From Chrysomallon squamiferum (taxonomy: Eukaryota; Mollusca; Gastropoda; Neomphalida; Peltospiridae): a DNA stretch of 64,000 nucleotides. Of the stretch, positions 37,028 to 52,087 are shown in pieces. The position numbers and the translations under genes are program-made. Each line of letters starts with the position of its first letter. Position 1 is the stretch's first letter. The DNA lies in assembly GCA_012295275.1 (NCBI GenBank), contig CM022672.1:31749894-31813893 (forward strand). Reading direction: 5' to 3'. The notes under the pieces are model-generated. The model worked only from the letters and a program-made list of their open reading frames with translations. It made no database searches and was not told the origin of the DNA.

Positions 37028-37540
37028 AATAATAAGTTTGGAGAGGATATTTAATCTCATTTTATCTGACCTATCCACTCTGGCGTGCACAAGTCTGGTG
37101 ATGGCCAGGTCCAACTCCTTGATTGTACGCCCCAAAGACTCAAGTATAAGTCCGAGTACTGAGAAATATTATGAGAAAGGAAGATATTTTTGATATGTAA
37201 ACACAGATGAAACCTAAAATAAACACTTTATTCGATTTAAATATAAATCAAACAAATGTATTTCTCTGATTTGGTGCCACCGCCCCTTCGCCCCCCTTTG
37301 CACACCACTGCCTATCCATTAACAACACCTTCTACTCCACAAAACTGTAAATATAATTGCTGAATTTTTATCTTCTTATTTAACCTGAGTGCAATCCGTT
37401 CCAATCTGTTAGCTACAATCTAATCATTACAGAATTTTTTTGTCTCGTATAAAGCAAAACAAGTGGTGTTAGTCAGTCATTCATTATTCATAATTATTTT
37501 CTAAAGAGCAAAGACAGGACCTTAGTTGATGCAGAAATCT
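37025..37540. other. AT-rich spacer, no gene
   Basis: A C-rich patch at 37,278-37,308 (CACCGCCCCTTCGCCCCCCT) stands out; it looks like a worn dispersed repeat. No coding signal. Confidence 0.55.
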
Positions 37541-37541
37541 C

Positions 37542-38286
<745 letters not shown>

Positions 38287-39128
38287 TATTCACACATATA
38301 AGCGATGTTCTTTGACCCCCTCTCTCATTAATGCATACAAAGAACAAAACATAATAACTGATATCTCAAAAACGTGACTAGATACGAAACTGGATACCTC
38401 GCCTGAGGTCTGTGGACTGTATTTTAAACCCCGGTGGTAAAATCATATTTGGCATTATCTTTTCGGTGCACGCTCGAGTTAGTTGCAGCAAGGGACTGAT
38501 TCACGATAATCACAGAGGAGGAGAAAATGGCCGGTACTGAGTCTTAACTTTTTTTAGGCTGATGCACAAAACCATATATTTTTTTGTTTCATTTTCTTTT
38601 ATTTTGCTTGTTTATTTATTTATTAATTTATTTATATGTTCGATTTGATTTCAGTTTTCTAACACTTCGTTACCTATAAGCAGAGATATGATGTTTGCAG
38701 GTGCTAAAAATAAACATTGTAACGACATCTTTATAAAATAGCTTACAAATCTTTTTCACACACACACATTTACACAGAAATTGGCTTTAACGTAACAAGA
38801 ACAGTAACAACTTCTACATAGTTATATGTGTGTGACTGTGTGTGAGTGTGTGTGTGGCTGTGTGTGTGTATATCCCGTTTTATTCAGACGAGCAAACAAC
38901 GAAAAGAAATGTTACACATCACTACAAAAAATAAGTATGTACTTACTATTGTGATATATTGAGTTGGTGTTGATAATAAGTAAAGAAAAACATAGAAATA
39001 AATAAATAAATACATAAATAAATCAATAATACAGAATAAAAAGAGAATTGCTATAACAAAGAAAATAAATGAAATACCCGATATTAAAAACGTGACTACA
39101 GATTAATTTGATAGCTCACTGGAAATGT
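38287..39128. other. Spacer of the inverted repeat, with a third partial copy
   Basis: Holds a third, more diverged copy in the orientation of the right arm: GTGCACGCTCGAGTTAGTTG through GGCCGGTACTGAG at 38,467-38,543, matching 39,183-39,257. An AAACGTGACTA word at 38,369 matches one at 39,088. CA and GT tracts lie at 38,757-38,870. No open frame of note. Confidence 0.75.
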
Positions 39129-39691
39129 TAAACACGTGTTTTAGAGATGGCGTTAGAGATTATTATTTGTCTTTTGTTTACTGTGCACGTTCAAGTTAGT
39201 TTGAACAAGAGAGTGACTCACAATAATCTAAGAGCAAGGTGACAGGGCCAGTACTGAGATTTGAGAAAATAATGGCGAGAAATAAAATTGAGAAAGATAG
39301 TTGGACACACAGACAAATAGACAGAGATTCAAAAGCAAAGTGGAAAACATTATAATGTTAAATGGCTTGAACATTTCTTAGTTCGAGAAATAACGTTAAT
39401 GAAATAGTTATTAAAGTAACTGTACAAAACGTTTCTACTGCTACGATGCCACTGAATGACGTCATATAATGTTAACTGTAAAATATGACCGGTTACATAA
39501 TTAATTAATTGTTTAATGAAGTTCATGCTATACTCTTGTTACTATGACTATCAGTACTACGTACTTCACTTATTAATTAATGAGATTTTACTTCAATTCT
39601 ATTGCACATTTTTTATTTATTTAGAACAAAAATTAGAAAACAATATACTGCAAGTGGTTTCTTTAGGGCTTCTTTCTTTACCTCCACGTAT

Positions 39692-39774
<83 letters not shown>
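39129..39774 (-). repeat. Right arm of the large inverted repeat
   Basis: Reverse-complement partner of 37,545-38,286, ending outward in (GA)n at 39,696-39,774, the complement of the CT run that ends the left arm. The arms are about 650-740 bp with an 840-bp spacer. Confidence 0.93.
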
Positions 39775-39778
<4 letters not shown>

Positions 39779-40750
39779 ATTATAATGTTATAGATGTACA
39801 AAGGTGACATTAAAACAGTATCTAAAAATAGCTACCAGTGCAGTATGGGTTAAGGTACAGCTTTTCATGACTTTAATCGTTTCTTTCTTTATTTTAAATA
39901 GAATGAAATAAAGCTACTTAACAGAGAAAAGAAATATATATTATTGTTATATTACTATTATGTATATGTTTGACTAAAATCATACATTCACCTTGTATCC
40001 TGTTTTTCATTCGTATAGATTATTTATATATCTTACGAAAAGATCTGATACCGCCAGTTCACTATTCAAGTTTAAACAAGATATATTTTTGGATGGTAAA
40101 AGCATTATCTTTCTTTGTCCTACAAACCATTTGCTACGTCTATTATTACTGTATGTGTGATAAATTGTAATCAGCATTTTACAAGTTGATCAAGTGCACA
40201 AACTATGCTGAGGTAGTTGTTACTTTTACTCCTGTTTACTCTATCACAAGAAGTTACAATTTCACAATTATGTTTTTTTCTCAGAAGACAGAAGAGTATA
40301 GAAAATTTCAAAGCTACCACCCCTTCTTTGTCAGAATTGAAATCTTCCCCTCACTGAGTGTCGTCTGTCATAACCGACTTCCCCGCACTCACAACTGTGA
40401 TATCAGACTGACACTGCAGACTAAGAGACGAGCATTTTTCTGCGAATGTTAAATTTTTCATTTCTTTAAAAAAGGTAAGAAAAATTTATATTATTATTCT
40501 TATAATTATTATTTTTGTTGTTGTTGTTGTTGTAAGATATTTCAAAATAAATCAGGTTATATACTTAATAACATTTCTGTTCATAATTTGTTTGTGTTAT
40601 ACTCATTGGTTAGGGTGTAGGTTGTGGCTAAGTGGTCAGAGGAAAGTAGTGTCTGGCAATTAGAGCGCTTACTTCAAATCAGTAGTCTAGGTGTGAGAGA
40701 GGGACTCAGGGTGTGCAGTGTAAATTTGGAGTAAACACGGTATAATGCTT
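39775..40750. other. AT-rich DNA with one exon-like block and a tRNA-like fragment
   Basis: A block at 40,285-40,474 is bounded by TTTTTTTCTCAG and AAAAAAG|GTAAGA, both close to consensus. It has an open frame including QSYHPFFVRIEIFPSL and ending at a TAA at 40,450-40,452. I do not recognise it. At about 40,625-40,725 TGGCTAAGTGGTCAGA looks like a Pol III A box, followed by a worn tRNA-like body (TTAGAGCGCTTACTTC), perhaps a SINE fragment. Confidence 0.4.
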
Positions 40751-40760
40751 CAAAAGCTAT

Positions 40761-41310
<550 letters not shown>

Positions 41311-41311
<1 letters not shown>

Positions 41312-41458
41312 GAAACTGGTTGTTATTGACGCTCTGCTCACTGTTGATGAAACTTGATGTTAATGACGCTTTGCTCACTGTAGATGAAACTTGCTGTTTA
41401 TCACGCTCTGTTCACTTTAGTTGAAACTTGCTGTTAATCATGCCCCGCTCACTTTAAA
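41311..41458. repeat. Minisatellite, four copies of a 37-bp unit
   Basis: Units start at 41,311, 41,348, 41,385 and 41,422, each opening TGAAACTTGCTGTTAATGAC or a close variant and containing GCTCTGCTCACT. The step is exact. Confidence 0.93.
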
Positions 41459-41509
41459 TGAAATATAACTCCAAAATAAATATATAAATAAAGAAACAAT
41501 ATAACCACA

Positions 41510-42280
41510 ACAATAAGTGTTAGTATTTGAACAAGCTATTGTTTTTATAACATAATAAAGGTGATATTTGTCACACCTGCGTTTAGATCGCTCTGACTCA
41601 TAATGCATAAAAATAAATGGGTGTCCCATGTATTCTGATTCACCATTACATTGCATTTTTCACGATCCTACGTTTCTTGTCGCCATCACAATTGACACGC
41701 TATTTCAATCTGACCTACATAACAGACACTTGTCAACGATAACTTTTTCATCAATATACTGAGTGAGAAATAAATATAAATATCTTACAAACAAAATAAG
41801 TAATGACAAATTATATATCTGTTTTCTGTTTCTTTTTCTTTCTTTTTTTTAAATTTATTTAACAGGTTTACACATATTGTATACAATAAAACATTTGTAT
41901 GTATCTACCGCCATACGTGGCGTGAATTGTACAATATCTAATTTCGGTCACGTGATTAGCAACAGGCGACTTTGTAAAGAGCAAAACAAAAAAAGTTTTC
42001 AGTGATCTTGTCAAACAGAAAGGCGTCAGTTCTAGGAAAACCACTCACAAACAAGAAGTATTATACAGAAGTAGTCGGCCATTTTGAAATTTGAAGGTAT
42101 TTTATATTTTATTGTCATTTTGATATATGCTGTACTATTGCTTTGCTTAAAACAAATCAGACATATTGAAATTGTTATCTATTTGGTGAGGGCTATAACT
42201 TTTGGTGTGAATTTTGTTAAAGGCTTTGTTTTTCGTACCTAGCATACAGATTTATAAGAAATATCGATAAAATATTCAAT

Positions 42281-42347
<67 letters not shown>

Positions 42348-42693
42348 CTATCGTCAGTATAATAATCATTGTTATTCCATTCATTAATAATAACAGCAAT
42401 AGTAATAGTAGTAATAATAGTATCACCTAAATATAATTCAGTGATTCATTTATTACTTATGCTATATTTTTATCGATCTGATTACTTTATATTACTTTAT
42501 TTCATTTCATTTATTTATAGATTTATCTATAGATCCGTGATATCAGTGATCAATAGCAGAGTTCTTAAACGGAAATTATTCGTTTCTAAGAAATTATCGA
42601 TCAGGAAGATTTTCAGGTAAGGTATCTATTTTGAAACTACAAAGTATTTTATATTGTTCTTATTTTATTTATTTTTATTTAATTTTACCATTC

Positions 42694-42752
<59 letters not shown>

Positions 42753-43115
42753 TTCTTATTTATTTCTTTGCATTTGTGTCGTTCAGTCTTTCTTTCTTCC
42801 TTTCTTCATTCGTTCCTTCCTTTGTTGTCTAACATTCGTTTTGGTCTATCACCCATTCTAACCAGTATATAAAATGTTATTGCATTTGTTTTCATCTACA
42901 ATGGAAAATCCCCCCCAAAAAAAAAAAAAAAAAAAAAAAAAAAATAAAAGAAAGAATAAACATTATTGCTGCTATGGATATACATAAAACAAAGAGCGTT
43001 ATACCGTGAGGCTTTTTAAACATGAAAAAAATATGTGCTAGACCCGACTATAAAATATTTCATACCATCTGGTGTATGGAAGTAGAAGATGTGATAATAT
43101 TATCTCATATAATTT
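41510..43115 (+). repeat. Promoter-and-exon-like unit B, copy 2
   Basis: Matches 25,865-27,565 in order. It includes GTTTAGATCGCTCTGACTCA (41,580), the GGTCACGTGATTAGCAAC block (41,945) and GTCGGCCATTTTGAAATTTG with AAG|GTATTT near 42,075-42,101. The exon-like block (about 42,531-42,616) is bounded by ATAG and CAG|GTAAGG. (AAT)n at 42,283-42,345, (ATT)n at 42,690-42,748 and a poly(A) run at 42,917-42,943 sit where copy 1 also has microsatellites. This copy lies about 3 kb upstream of the BTB gene on the same strand. Confidence 0.82.
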
Positions 43116-43599
43116 TTTTTTTTCTATTTACGAGTTTGTTGGTCTTTATTGAAATTATGTATCTTCTCACAATGCTGACAAATGTAAATAATTTCATATT
43201 TTCGCGGTTTGTTTCTACACTTATCGACAGATAGTGTATTAACAATGAATTTGTCAGATCGCTGTAAATAACACCCGAGTATACCTTTGTGTTCTCATGT
43301 AGCAGTGACACGCTACTTTTATATGACCTACATAACAAGAAAACAGTCAGTGTTAGATTATATTCACATACTGGTCATGCAAGTTTCGTCAGAGAAATAA
43401 AACATGTACATATTTCTTATTATTGTTGCTGTTGATGTTGTTGCTGCTGCTGCTATTGTTATTGTTGTTGTTATTGTTATTGTTATTATTATTATTATTA
43501 ATTACCTTTATAACTGACGTATAAACAATGCAGTCTAGTAGTACTTAATCTACTGAATTAGAATTAAAGTTATCTGTTGTAAAGATGAATGAAAGATGA

Positions 43600-44630
43600 G
43601 TATACAAACAATTTGTTTATTTTAATCTGAGACTGAAACCTAACAAAGTGACACTTTGTGACGTATAAGATATTTGACGTCAGTCGCGTGTTTATCAGTG
43701 GAGGGTTTGATAACTAAAAGTTTACAAAGCAGAAGTGAAACTAGTCAGCCATATTGAAAGTGTATGATATTTTATATTTTATTATGTTTGAACGATTCCG
43801 GTGTTCTTAATTTATTACTAAATATATCAGACTTAGTTCTTTAACAAATAGATTATTTAAGTGTGAGTTTTCTTTAAACTTAAATGAAAGATTACGTATA
43901 ACATGACTTTACTAAAATCTTTAGTATGATATTACTACTACTACTTCTACTACTGTTGCCCTTATTATTATTATTATTATTATTTGTATTGACGTCTTTT
44001 GCTATATATTTTATTTTATTTTGTTTTATTTACGTCATTTATTCTTAGATCGGTTATATCTGTGATCTACAGTTGAGTTGATAGAGAGAAAATAGTCGCT
44101 TATAAGAAATTGTCGATCAGGAAGTTGAAATTAAAGGTATTTTGTATTGTTTTCTATTTAAAAAAAACATCACATCTTGTTCCTTTATTTTTCTTATTAT
44201 TCTCTTTTCTTATATAGTGTTTCTTCTTAGATTTGTTATTGATGGCTAATTATGTTGTTTTTTCGAGAAGTAAAATGGTGTATAAATCATTATATGTACA
44301 TTGCGATTTGAAAATCTTTTGTGCCGTAGTGAAATATTCCTTACCTGACTGTGACAAGACATGTCTGTATATAATAATAATAATTATAATAACAATTATT
44401 GCTGTTGTCGTCATCATCATAATCACTAATGTAAGCATAGTGTACTTCTTTCTATCTTTTATCGATTCGGTATATATTTATCTGATTTTTTTTCTTTCTT
44501 TCTTTCATTATTTTTTATTTATTTGTTTATTTTTAGATCTCTGATCGCAGTATTGAACAGTACAGGCGCTAAACAGAAAGTAGTCGCTTGTTAGAAATTA
44601 TCTTAGGTTAATTATTTCTTTACATAAAAC
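43600..44630 (+). repeat. Promoter-and-exon-like unit B, diverged copies 3 and 4
   Basis: Copy 3 has TTGACGTCAGTCGCGTGTTT and a TTATCAG word, then GTCAGCCATATTGAAAGTG at 43,748-43,766. It also has an exon-like block at about 44,049-44,138 (TTCTTAG|ATCGGTT to AATTAAAG|GTATTT) with GAAATTGTCGATCAGGAAG shared with copies 1 and 2. A fourth partial copy of the exon-like block lies at about 44,537-44,608 (TTTTTAG|ATCTCTGATCGCAG, then AGTCGCTTGTTAGAAATTAT). The decline in similarity suggests old tandem duplication. Confidence 0.6.
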
Positions 44631-44645
44631 TGTTTCTTTGAAAGA

Positions 44646-44738
44646 TTTCCGTGTACAGGTCATAGCTAGATATAAATATAGAAACCTGGTCACTGCAGTG
44701 CGAGGCGCTGCAACAGAACTCTGACCTGTACACAGAAA
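44646..44738. other. Stem-loop with 12-bp perfect arms
   Basis: GTGTACAGGTCA at 44,651-44,662 pairs with TGACCTGTACAC at 44,722-44,733. Extending outward, TTTCC pairs with AGAAA with one mismatch. The loop holds the perfect palindrome CACTGCAGTG (44,692-44,701) and GCAG...CTGC pairing. It could be a structured untranslated RNA or only a foldback. Confidence 0.5.
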
Positions 44739-44764
44739 CATGTTAAAATTATATTTAGTATGAG

Positions 44765-44766
<2 letters not shown>

Positions 44767-44797
<31 letters not shown>

Positions 44798-45119
44798 GTT
44801 ATTATTAATTAAATTGTTTCATTGTTGTCAGCCGTAAGAATTGTTACAGTTCTGTGTCCGAACAATTTCTTTTTCTCTTTCTCCATTCCATTTTATTATT
44901 ATTTTTATTATTATTATTGTTATTGTTATGATTATGATTATTATTATGATAATTATTATTACTATTATTATTATTATCATCATCATCATCATCATCAACA
45001 TCATCATCATCATTATTATTATTAATATTATTAATTAAATGTTTTTATTATTGTTATTAGCCCTAAGAATTGTTACACTTCTGTGTCCGAACAATTTCTT
45101 TTTCTTTCTCTCCATTCCA

Positions 45120-45183
<64 letters not shown>

Positions 45184-45255
45184 TAAATTATTATTATTTA
45201 CAGTTTGTGTCCTAACAATTTCAGTTTTTCAATTTCTTTTCTCCATTCCATTTTA

Positions 45256-45286
<31 letters not shown>

Positions 45287-45528
45287 GTTGTTATTGTTAT
45301 GATTATGATTATTATTATTATAATTATTATTACTATTATTATTATTATTATCATCATCATCATCAACATCATCATCATCATTATTATTATTAATATTATT
45401 TATTAAATGTTTTTATTATTATTATTAGCCCTAAGAATTGTTACACTTCTGTGTCCGAACAATTTCTTTTTCTTTCTCTCCATTCCATATTATTATTATT
45501 ATTATTATTGTTATCATCATCATCATCA

Positions 45529-45599
<71 letters not shown>

Positions 45600-45605
45600 A
45601 TTATT
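44767..45605. repeat. Higher-order repeat with ATT/ATC triplet arrays
   Basis: Four copies of a roughly 60-bp block (GAATTGTTACACTTCTGTGT, CCGAACAATTTC, TCTCCATTCCAT) occur near 44,838, 45,067, 45,200 and 45,432, each followed by ATT and ATC triplet runs. Copies 2 and 4 match best, and so do 1 and 3, so the real period is a pair of blocks of about 360 bp. The last ATT run reaches to within a few bases of the BTB gene acceptor. Confidence 0.9.
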
Positions 45606-45627
45606 ATTATTTGTTTATAGTGAAAAT

Positions 45628-45889
45628 ATGGCCACCTCAGCAGAAGTTTCAAGTTGGCAGACAGGGAAAAAACTGATGGAATGTGTTGAACACGTTTTTC
45701 GTACGAGAACAGACAGCGACGTCAGATTTGTTGTTGGGGAAGAAAAAAAACCTGTGGATGCACATCGCTTCATCCTTATGATACGAAGTACAGTCTTCCA
45801 CAGGATGCTGATGGGAGAACTTCGCGAACAAAACAGCATCCTTCTGCCTGATGTGCAGGCAGATATTTTTACAGAGTTTTTAAAGTATG

Positions 45890-45964
<75 letters not shown>

Positions 45965-47190
45965 CACAGATACACATACAGCGACACAGGTACGAACATA
46001 GTGATTAACGAAACATACATACCGACACGAACGTTGATAACAATACAGTTTTTGTTAGTAATCTAATTATTTTCTAATTAATTCATCTCCCATAATTATC
46101 TCTCGTTTTGAAGTCTTACTCTACTTCTTTTACACAGATATCTTTATACGGATGACGTCGTCCTAACAGGCCACAACGTCACCGGTCTGCTGTATCTATC
46201 GAGGAAGTACATCGTCACGACACTGGAAGATCAGTGCGTGCGCTACTTGGAGTCGTCGTTGTCGTCACGGGATGCGTGCGTCGTGCTGGAACAAGCTCAC
46301 CTGTTTGATGAACACGATCTAAGAAAAAAAACTCTGGACTTCATTTGGGAACATGGCGACGAAGTTCTGAAGTCGGATGAAGTCACCGATCTTTGTCACG
46401 AATGTCTGGTTGAGATCGTACGATCAGACGAACTGACAGCAGACGAGAAAAATGTTTTTGAAGCCGCTGTGAAGTGGGCTGACAGCGCGTGTAAGAAGCA
46501 AGGAAGACAGACGAATGGACAGAACATGCTCGAAGCACTGGGAGAGGCCGTGAAGCACGTGCGTTATCCATTACTCGATCAGACGTATTTTGTAGAACAC
46601 GTGACACCCACTAACATACTCAGTGACACAGAAGAAAACAAGATTTTGAGACACTGGGTGAAGAGTGATGAAGATGTGTCACCTTTTAACTCAAATAAGA
46701 GAACTGCAATGATGAAAACACAGATTACAATAAACAGGTTTGGTAGAACATTGCGTTTTTCTTGCCACATTCTGGTGAAGTACATGATGACGCCATTACT
46801 TTCTCTGTCAACAAAAACGCTTTACTTCGCGGATTTCAGTTGTACGGTCAGATTCAAACACGAACCCTCGACGTCAGCGCCTTCATCACTGACACAAGAA
46901 CAGACGAGATACTGGACGGGTCTACGCTGATACAGATATATGAACACTTGCCTCCTGTGTATGTCGTCGTGTTCAGACGTCCAGTGAAGATTACTAAAGA
47001 CACTGAATACAGCTTGTTTGTTACTGTTAAGGGAGAAGTCACATGGTTTGGACTTGAAGGTGAATCAGAAATTGTTGTAGACTCTTTTGTTTGTAGATTT
47101 TCTGAGTCACACGAAACTAAACACAGTGACAGAAAACTTTGTACATTTGTGATAGGAGGACAAATACCTGCTTTGTTATTTTTAGTGTAA
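45628..47190 (+). CDS. BTB-BACK-PHR protein (BTBD1/2/3/6-like), two coding exons
   Basis: Likely a substrate adaptor for Cullin-3 ubiquitin ligases; this is known for the family, not shown here. Exon 1 is 45,628-45,884, entered from acceptor TTGTTTATAG eight bases before the ATG. Exon 2 is 46,138-47,190 (TTTTACACAG acceptor, TAA at 47,188-47,190). AA|A joins them to give LKYLYTDD. The BTB core is at residues about 29-95 (SDVRFVVGEEKKPVDAHRF, then S-T-V-F-H-R-M-L). The BACK domain follows (ACVVLEQAHLFDEHDLRKK). The C-terminal part is PHR-like (DDAITFSVNKNALLRGFQLY). A missing base in the T-run 46,756-46,760 shifts frame between FGRTLRF and the PHR part; with it, the product is about 436 residues, normal for the family. 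(CA)n fills 45,893-45,961 just inside the intron. AATAAA signals follow at 47,706 and 47,801. Which BTBD paralogue it is cannot be settled. Confidence 0.9.
45893..45961. repeat. (CA)n run starting 8 bases into the BTB gene intron
   Basis: About 34 CA units lie directly after the donor AA|GTATGTT. The intron is only 253 bp, so the run makes up over a quarter of it. Confidence 0.95.
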
Positions 47191-47298
47191 AAACAACATC
47201 GTTAAAACACTGTCACTTTTAGTCATCACTGGCCTAATATTTTTATTTTTATTTATTTGTTCATTTATTGATTTATTGATTTGTTTACGTTTTTCTGA

Positions 47299-47325
47299 TG
47301 ACGTCAGACAGCAGTGATGACGTCA
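47299..47325. promoter_or_regulatory. Pair of CRE palindromes downstream of the BTB gene
   Basis: TGACGTCA occurs at 47,299-47,306 and 47,318-47,325, 19 bp apart, roughly two helical turns. Both lie in the putative 3' UTR, 110 bp after the stop. A role as enhancer is inference. Confidence 0.35.
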
Positions 47326-47329
47326 TAGA

Positions 47330-48595
<1,266 letters not shown>

Positions 48596-48597
48596 AC

Positions 48598-48889
48598 CAC
48601 TGGTTTTCAACCTTTTTCATACCGCGACGACTTATGAGCAACTCAATATAAACGAAAATCACTTTTAAAATTTTTGATCCAATATTATGTAGGGTTACCA
48701 TATTATCATCAAGCAAAGACAGTACAAAAGGAATCTATATTCACTATGACGGGTCCCAAACCTATCTACACGTTTTTGTTTATTTCTCCTTCCAAGTCAA
48801 GTTGTACAAAACTAACACATACCCTACCTGAAGAACGATCTCACAATCCCCAGAATAAAAGTCTGGCGACCCCAGTTTGAAAACCTATG
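48598..48889 (+). mobile_element. hAT-type MITE, copy 2
   Basis: The 292-bp element begins CACTGGTTTTCAACC and ends GGTTTGAAAACCTATG (from 48,874 counting the preceding A-C-C-C-C-A block), giving good terminal inverted repeats. It shares internal sequence with copy 1, such as TAGGGTTACCATATT, GACAGTACAAAAGGAATCTA and CCTTCCAAGTCAAGTTG. The flanks CCCTATAC and CCCTTCAC agree at six of eight positions, a worn target duplication. Confidence 0.82.
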
Positions 48890-48899
48890 CCCTTCACGC

Positions 48900-49670
48900 A
48901 GCTAAATGAACAAGATCATTATTAGTGTGATACCTAAGTGAATTCACTCATTTAAATTAAGAGTCAACAGCAGATGTCTAAATAAATACTATGACGCATA
49001 TTTTGCTTTGTTTTATTGAATTCATCGGAAAGCGATCTAAAAAACTGAAGTCCGCTGACTGATCGCACAATGTGTTCAGGAGACCGTTGGACAAAATGGA
49101 GGCAAGATGTATCGATATTCAACTTTCAAGTGATCTGTTTCAAATAATAAAACACTTTGCCGCGGGTTTGTACTAAGACCCTGGCAATGCAATCTGAAAT
49201 ATGAAGACAGGAAATATTTGACATTATAAAACTTAGTGACCATTACAAACAGTTGTACGAAACTAACACTTCGTCAAAGAGTAACGACCGACAAATTCAA
49301 AAATATGAATAAATTGATGATACACACAGTGATCCAGTGACCGAACTATCGTACACTGATGTTCTTAAAATGATAAAACAAATTAAATATTTCGTTGCTG
49401 CAACCGACAGCAGATTTAGCAATCGATGTTAAACATGGAGGCGATGACACAGAAGTTTGTTTTGGAGAGAAACCAGAAAAAATAAACAAATAAATAAATA
49501 AATAAAGTAGAAGTGAAAAAAGCAGTTGTCGATGACAGACTGTTTCTCAGATGACATATGATAGATGCTTAACAATAACATTAGAAATAAAATACATTTC
49601 GTGTCATTTTAATTTGTACAATCCGGCACTGTGTCTAAAACGGCACCTATGATTGGTCCCAAATGAATCA
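48900..49670. other. Mixed DNA, possibly an old decayed coding fragment
   Basis: At about 49,275-49,420 one + frame reads SNDRQIQKYE, stop, IDDTHSDPVTELSYTDVLKM and on to VAATDSRFSN, looking like a worn protein-coding remnant, perhaps transposon-derived. No family recognised. The rest is AT-rich. Confidence 0.3.
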
Positions 49671-49679
49671 GGGTCCACT

Positions 49680-50510
<831 letters not shown>

Positions 50511-51065
50511 CTTTTTATTAAAATGAATTTACTTTTAATCTAGTTTACACTTTACAGAATTATAATGCAGTGACTGAGGGTAATGTGTAAGTAAACCTAT
50601 CACTTTTGTTAATATATTATCAGATTTAACATTAAAATAACCTTCTTGGACAAGCATGTTTTTTTACAGAAACGCTTCTGATCAAGAACTAAATTATAAG
50701 AAGAGGAAAGGCGCACGCATTTGCGTAGGTCACTGTGTACTTGTGTGTGTTGTTGTGTGTATTTGTATGTATCAGTTTGTGTTTTGTGTGTCGGTGTGTG
50801 TTTTTGTGTGTCGGTGTTCATTGTGTGCGAGCGTGTTACTGTTAAAACAAAACAAAATCGTTGCAAAATATAATTACTCGTATTTTGTTTCTTAATTGGT
50901 TCCTTACTTATCTCCCTTTCTTAAAGTTACACAGTGTATATGCTATTCACCTTTATTTGAAATGTATGCGAACGTTAAAGCATGAGTGAGTGTGTAACTG
51001 AGCAAGTGTGTAACACACATCTGTTTGTATGTGTGTTTACAGGTCTATGCTTATAGGTGTATGTA
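50511..51065. other. Intergenic DNA with GT-rich runs
   Basis: TGTGTGT-type imperfect repeats at 50,735-50,835 and 50,985-51,030. No supported gene; the open frames are repeat translations. Confidence 0.6.
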
Positions 51066-51072
51066 TGTATGT

Positions 51073-51110
51073 ATCCTCCGAAGGCGGAGGATTTTACCGT
51101 TTGGTCACCG
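51073..51110 (-). mobile_element. tRNA-like hairpin, related to the element at 23.3 kb
   Basis: ATCCTCCGAAGGCGGAGGAT (51,073-51,092) is a perfect 8-bp stem with a 4-base loop. Read on the minus strand with its right flank it gives GGTGACCAAACGGTAAAATC then CCTCCGCCTTCGGAGGAT. This matches the A-box and anticodon-arm part of 23,317-23,360. It is a fragment of a tRNA-derived repeat. Confidence 0.45.
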
Positions 51111-51199
51111 GGACATGTTTGATGTGTGCATGTGAGAGATTATGGGTGTGCGTTCAATGGTGAAACAGGAGACGTATTTGTATGTGAAAGAAAGTGTAG

Positions 51200-51240
<41 letters not shown>

Positions 51241-51328
51241 CTAGAGAGCGAGAGGACGGGTACAGACATTTTATATGTGGAATATTGGCTGCTGGGAGAT
51301 TTTAACCTACACTGATTTTTCAATGAGC

Positions 51329-51376
<48 letters not shown>

Positions 51377-52054
51377 GATTATTTATGCTGTTGTTGATGT
51401 TGTTATTATATTGTTATTTTGATCGTCGTATTACTTTTTCTATTTGTCTTTTATTCTATTTATCATTATTGTCTCAATCGTTATTTTTATTGTTTCGTTT
51501 TGCTTTTGCACATTTCGTTATTAATAATGAGAAATAGATTCATCTAATAGCGTTTCTTTTTTCTATTTGTTTGTTTTAATTATTATTTATTTATTCTTTT
51601 TTTTTCTGTACAGTGGAATTACAATTTTTGTTTTTCTTTTTGTAAAATGAAGAAAATCAACAGGAGAGACATTTTTTTCTCGCCAGCTCAGTTATTTTTT
51701 CCGCGAGAATTGCAGATGTCAGTTATATTACTTCAATCAGCGATCAGACGAAACACACGAGGTAATTTTTTTTTTACATTTGAATTTCCCTTTTTCGCAT
51801 CATTTAAAGTTTGGGAGGCTTGGTGTTAAAGGTTCATAATATTTTCATAATAAGTAAGAATTTACCTGACACAAAATCGAAAGAAGATAAAATAAAATAA
51901 ATAAATAAATAAAACCTTTTATTTCCTTGTGCAAGCAAATACAAGGCTGTATCAGGATAGAATCCTTAATTTTATTTATTTATTTATTTATTTTATCATT
52001 TTGTTTCTTTCTTGCTCCCCTATCTGTTTTCCTTTTTTTCTTTAGTTATTTTAA

Positions 52055-52087
<33 letters not shown>

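Noticed and set aside
44646-44738. microRNA precursor
   Set aside because: The stem is only about 17 bp with a loop near 60 bases, unlike a pre-miRNA of roughly 22-bp paired arms and short loop.
46383-46785. Minus-strand open frames over the BTB gene
   Set aside because: Shadows of the coding frame on the other strand.
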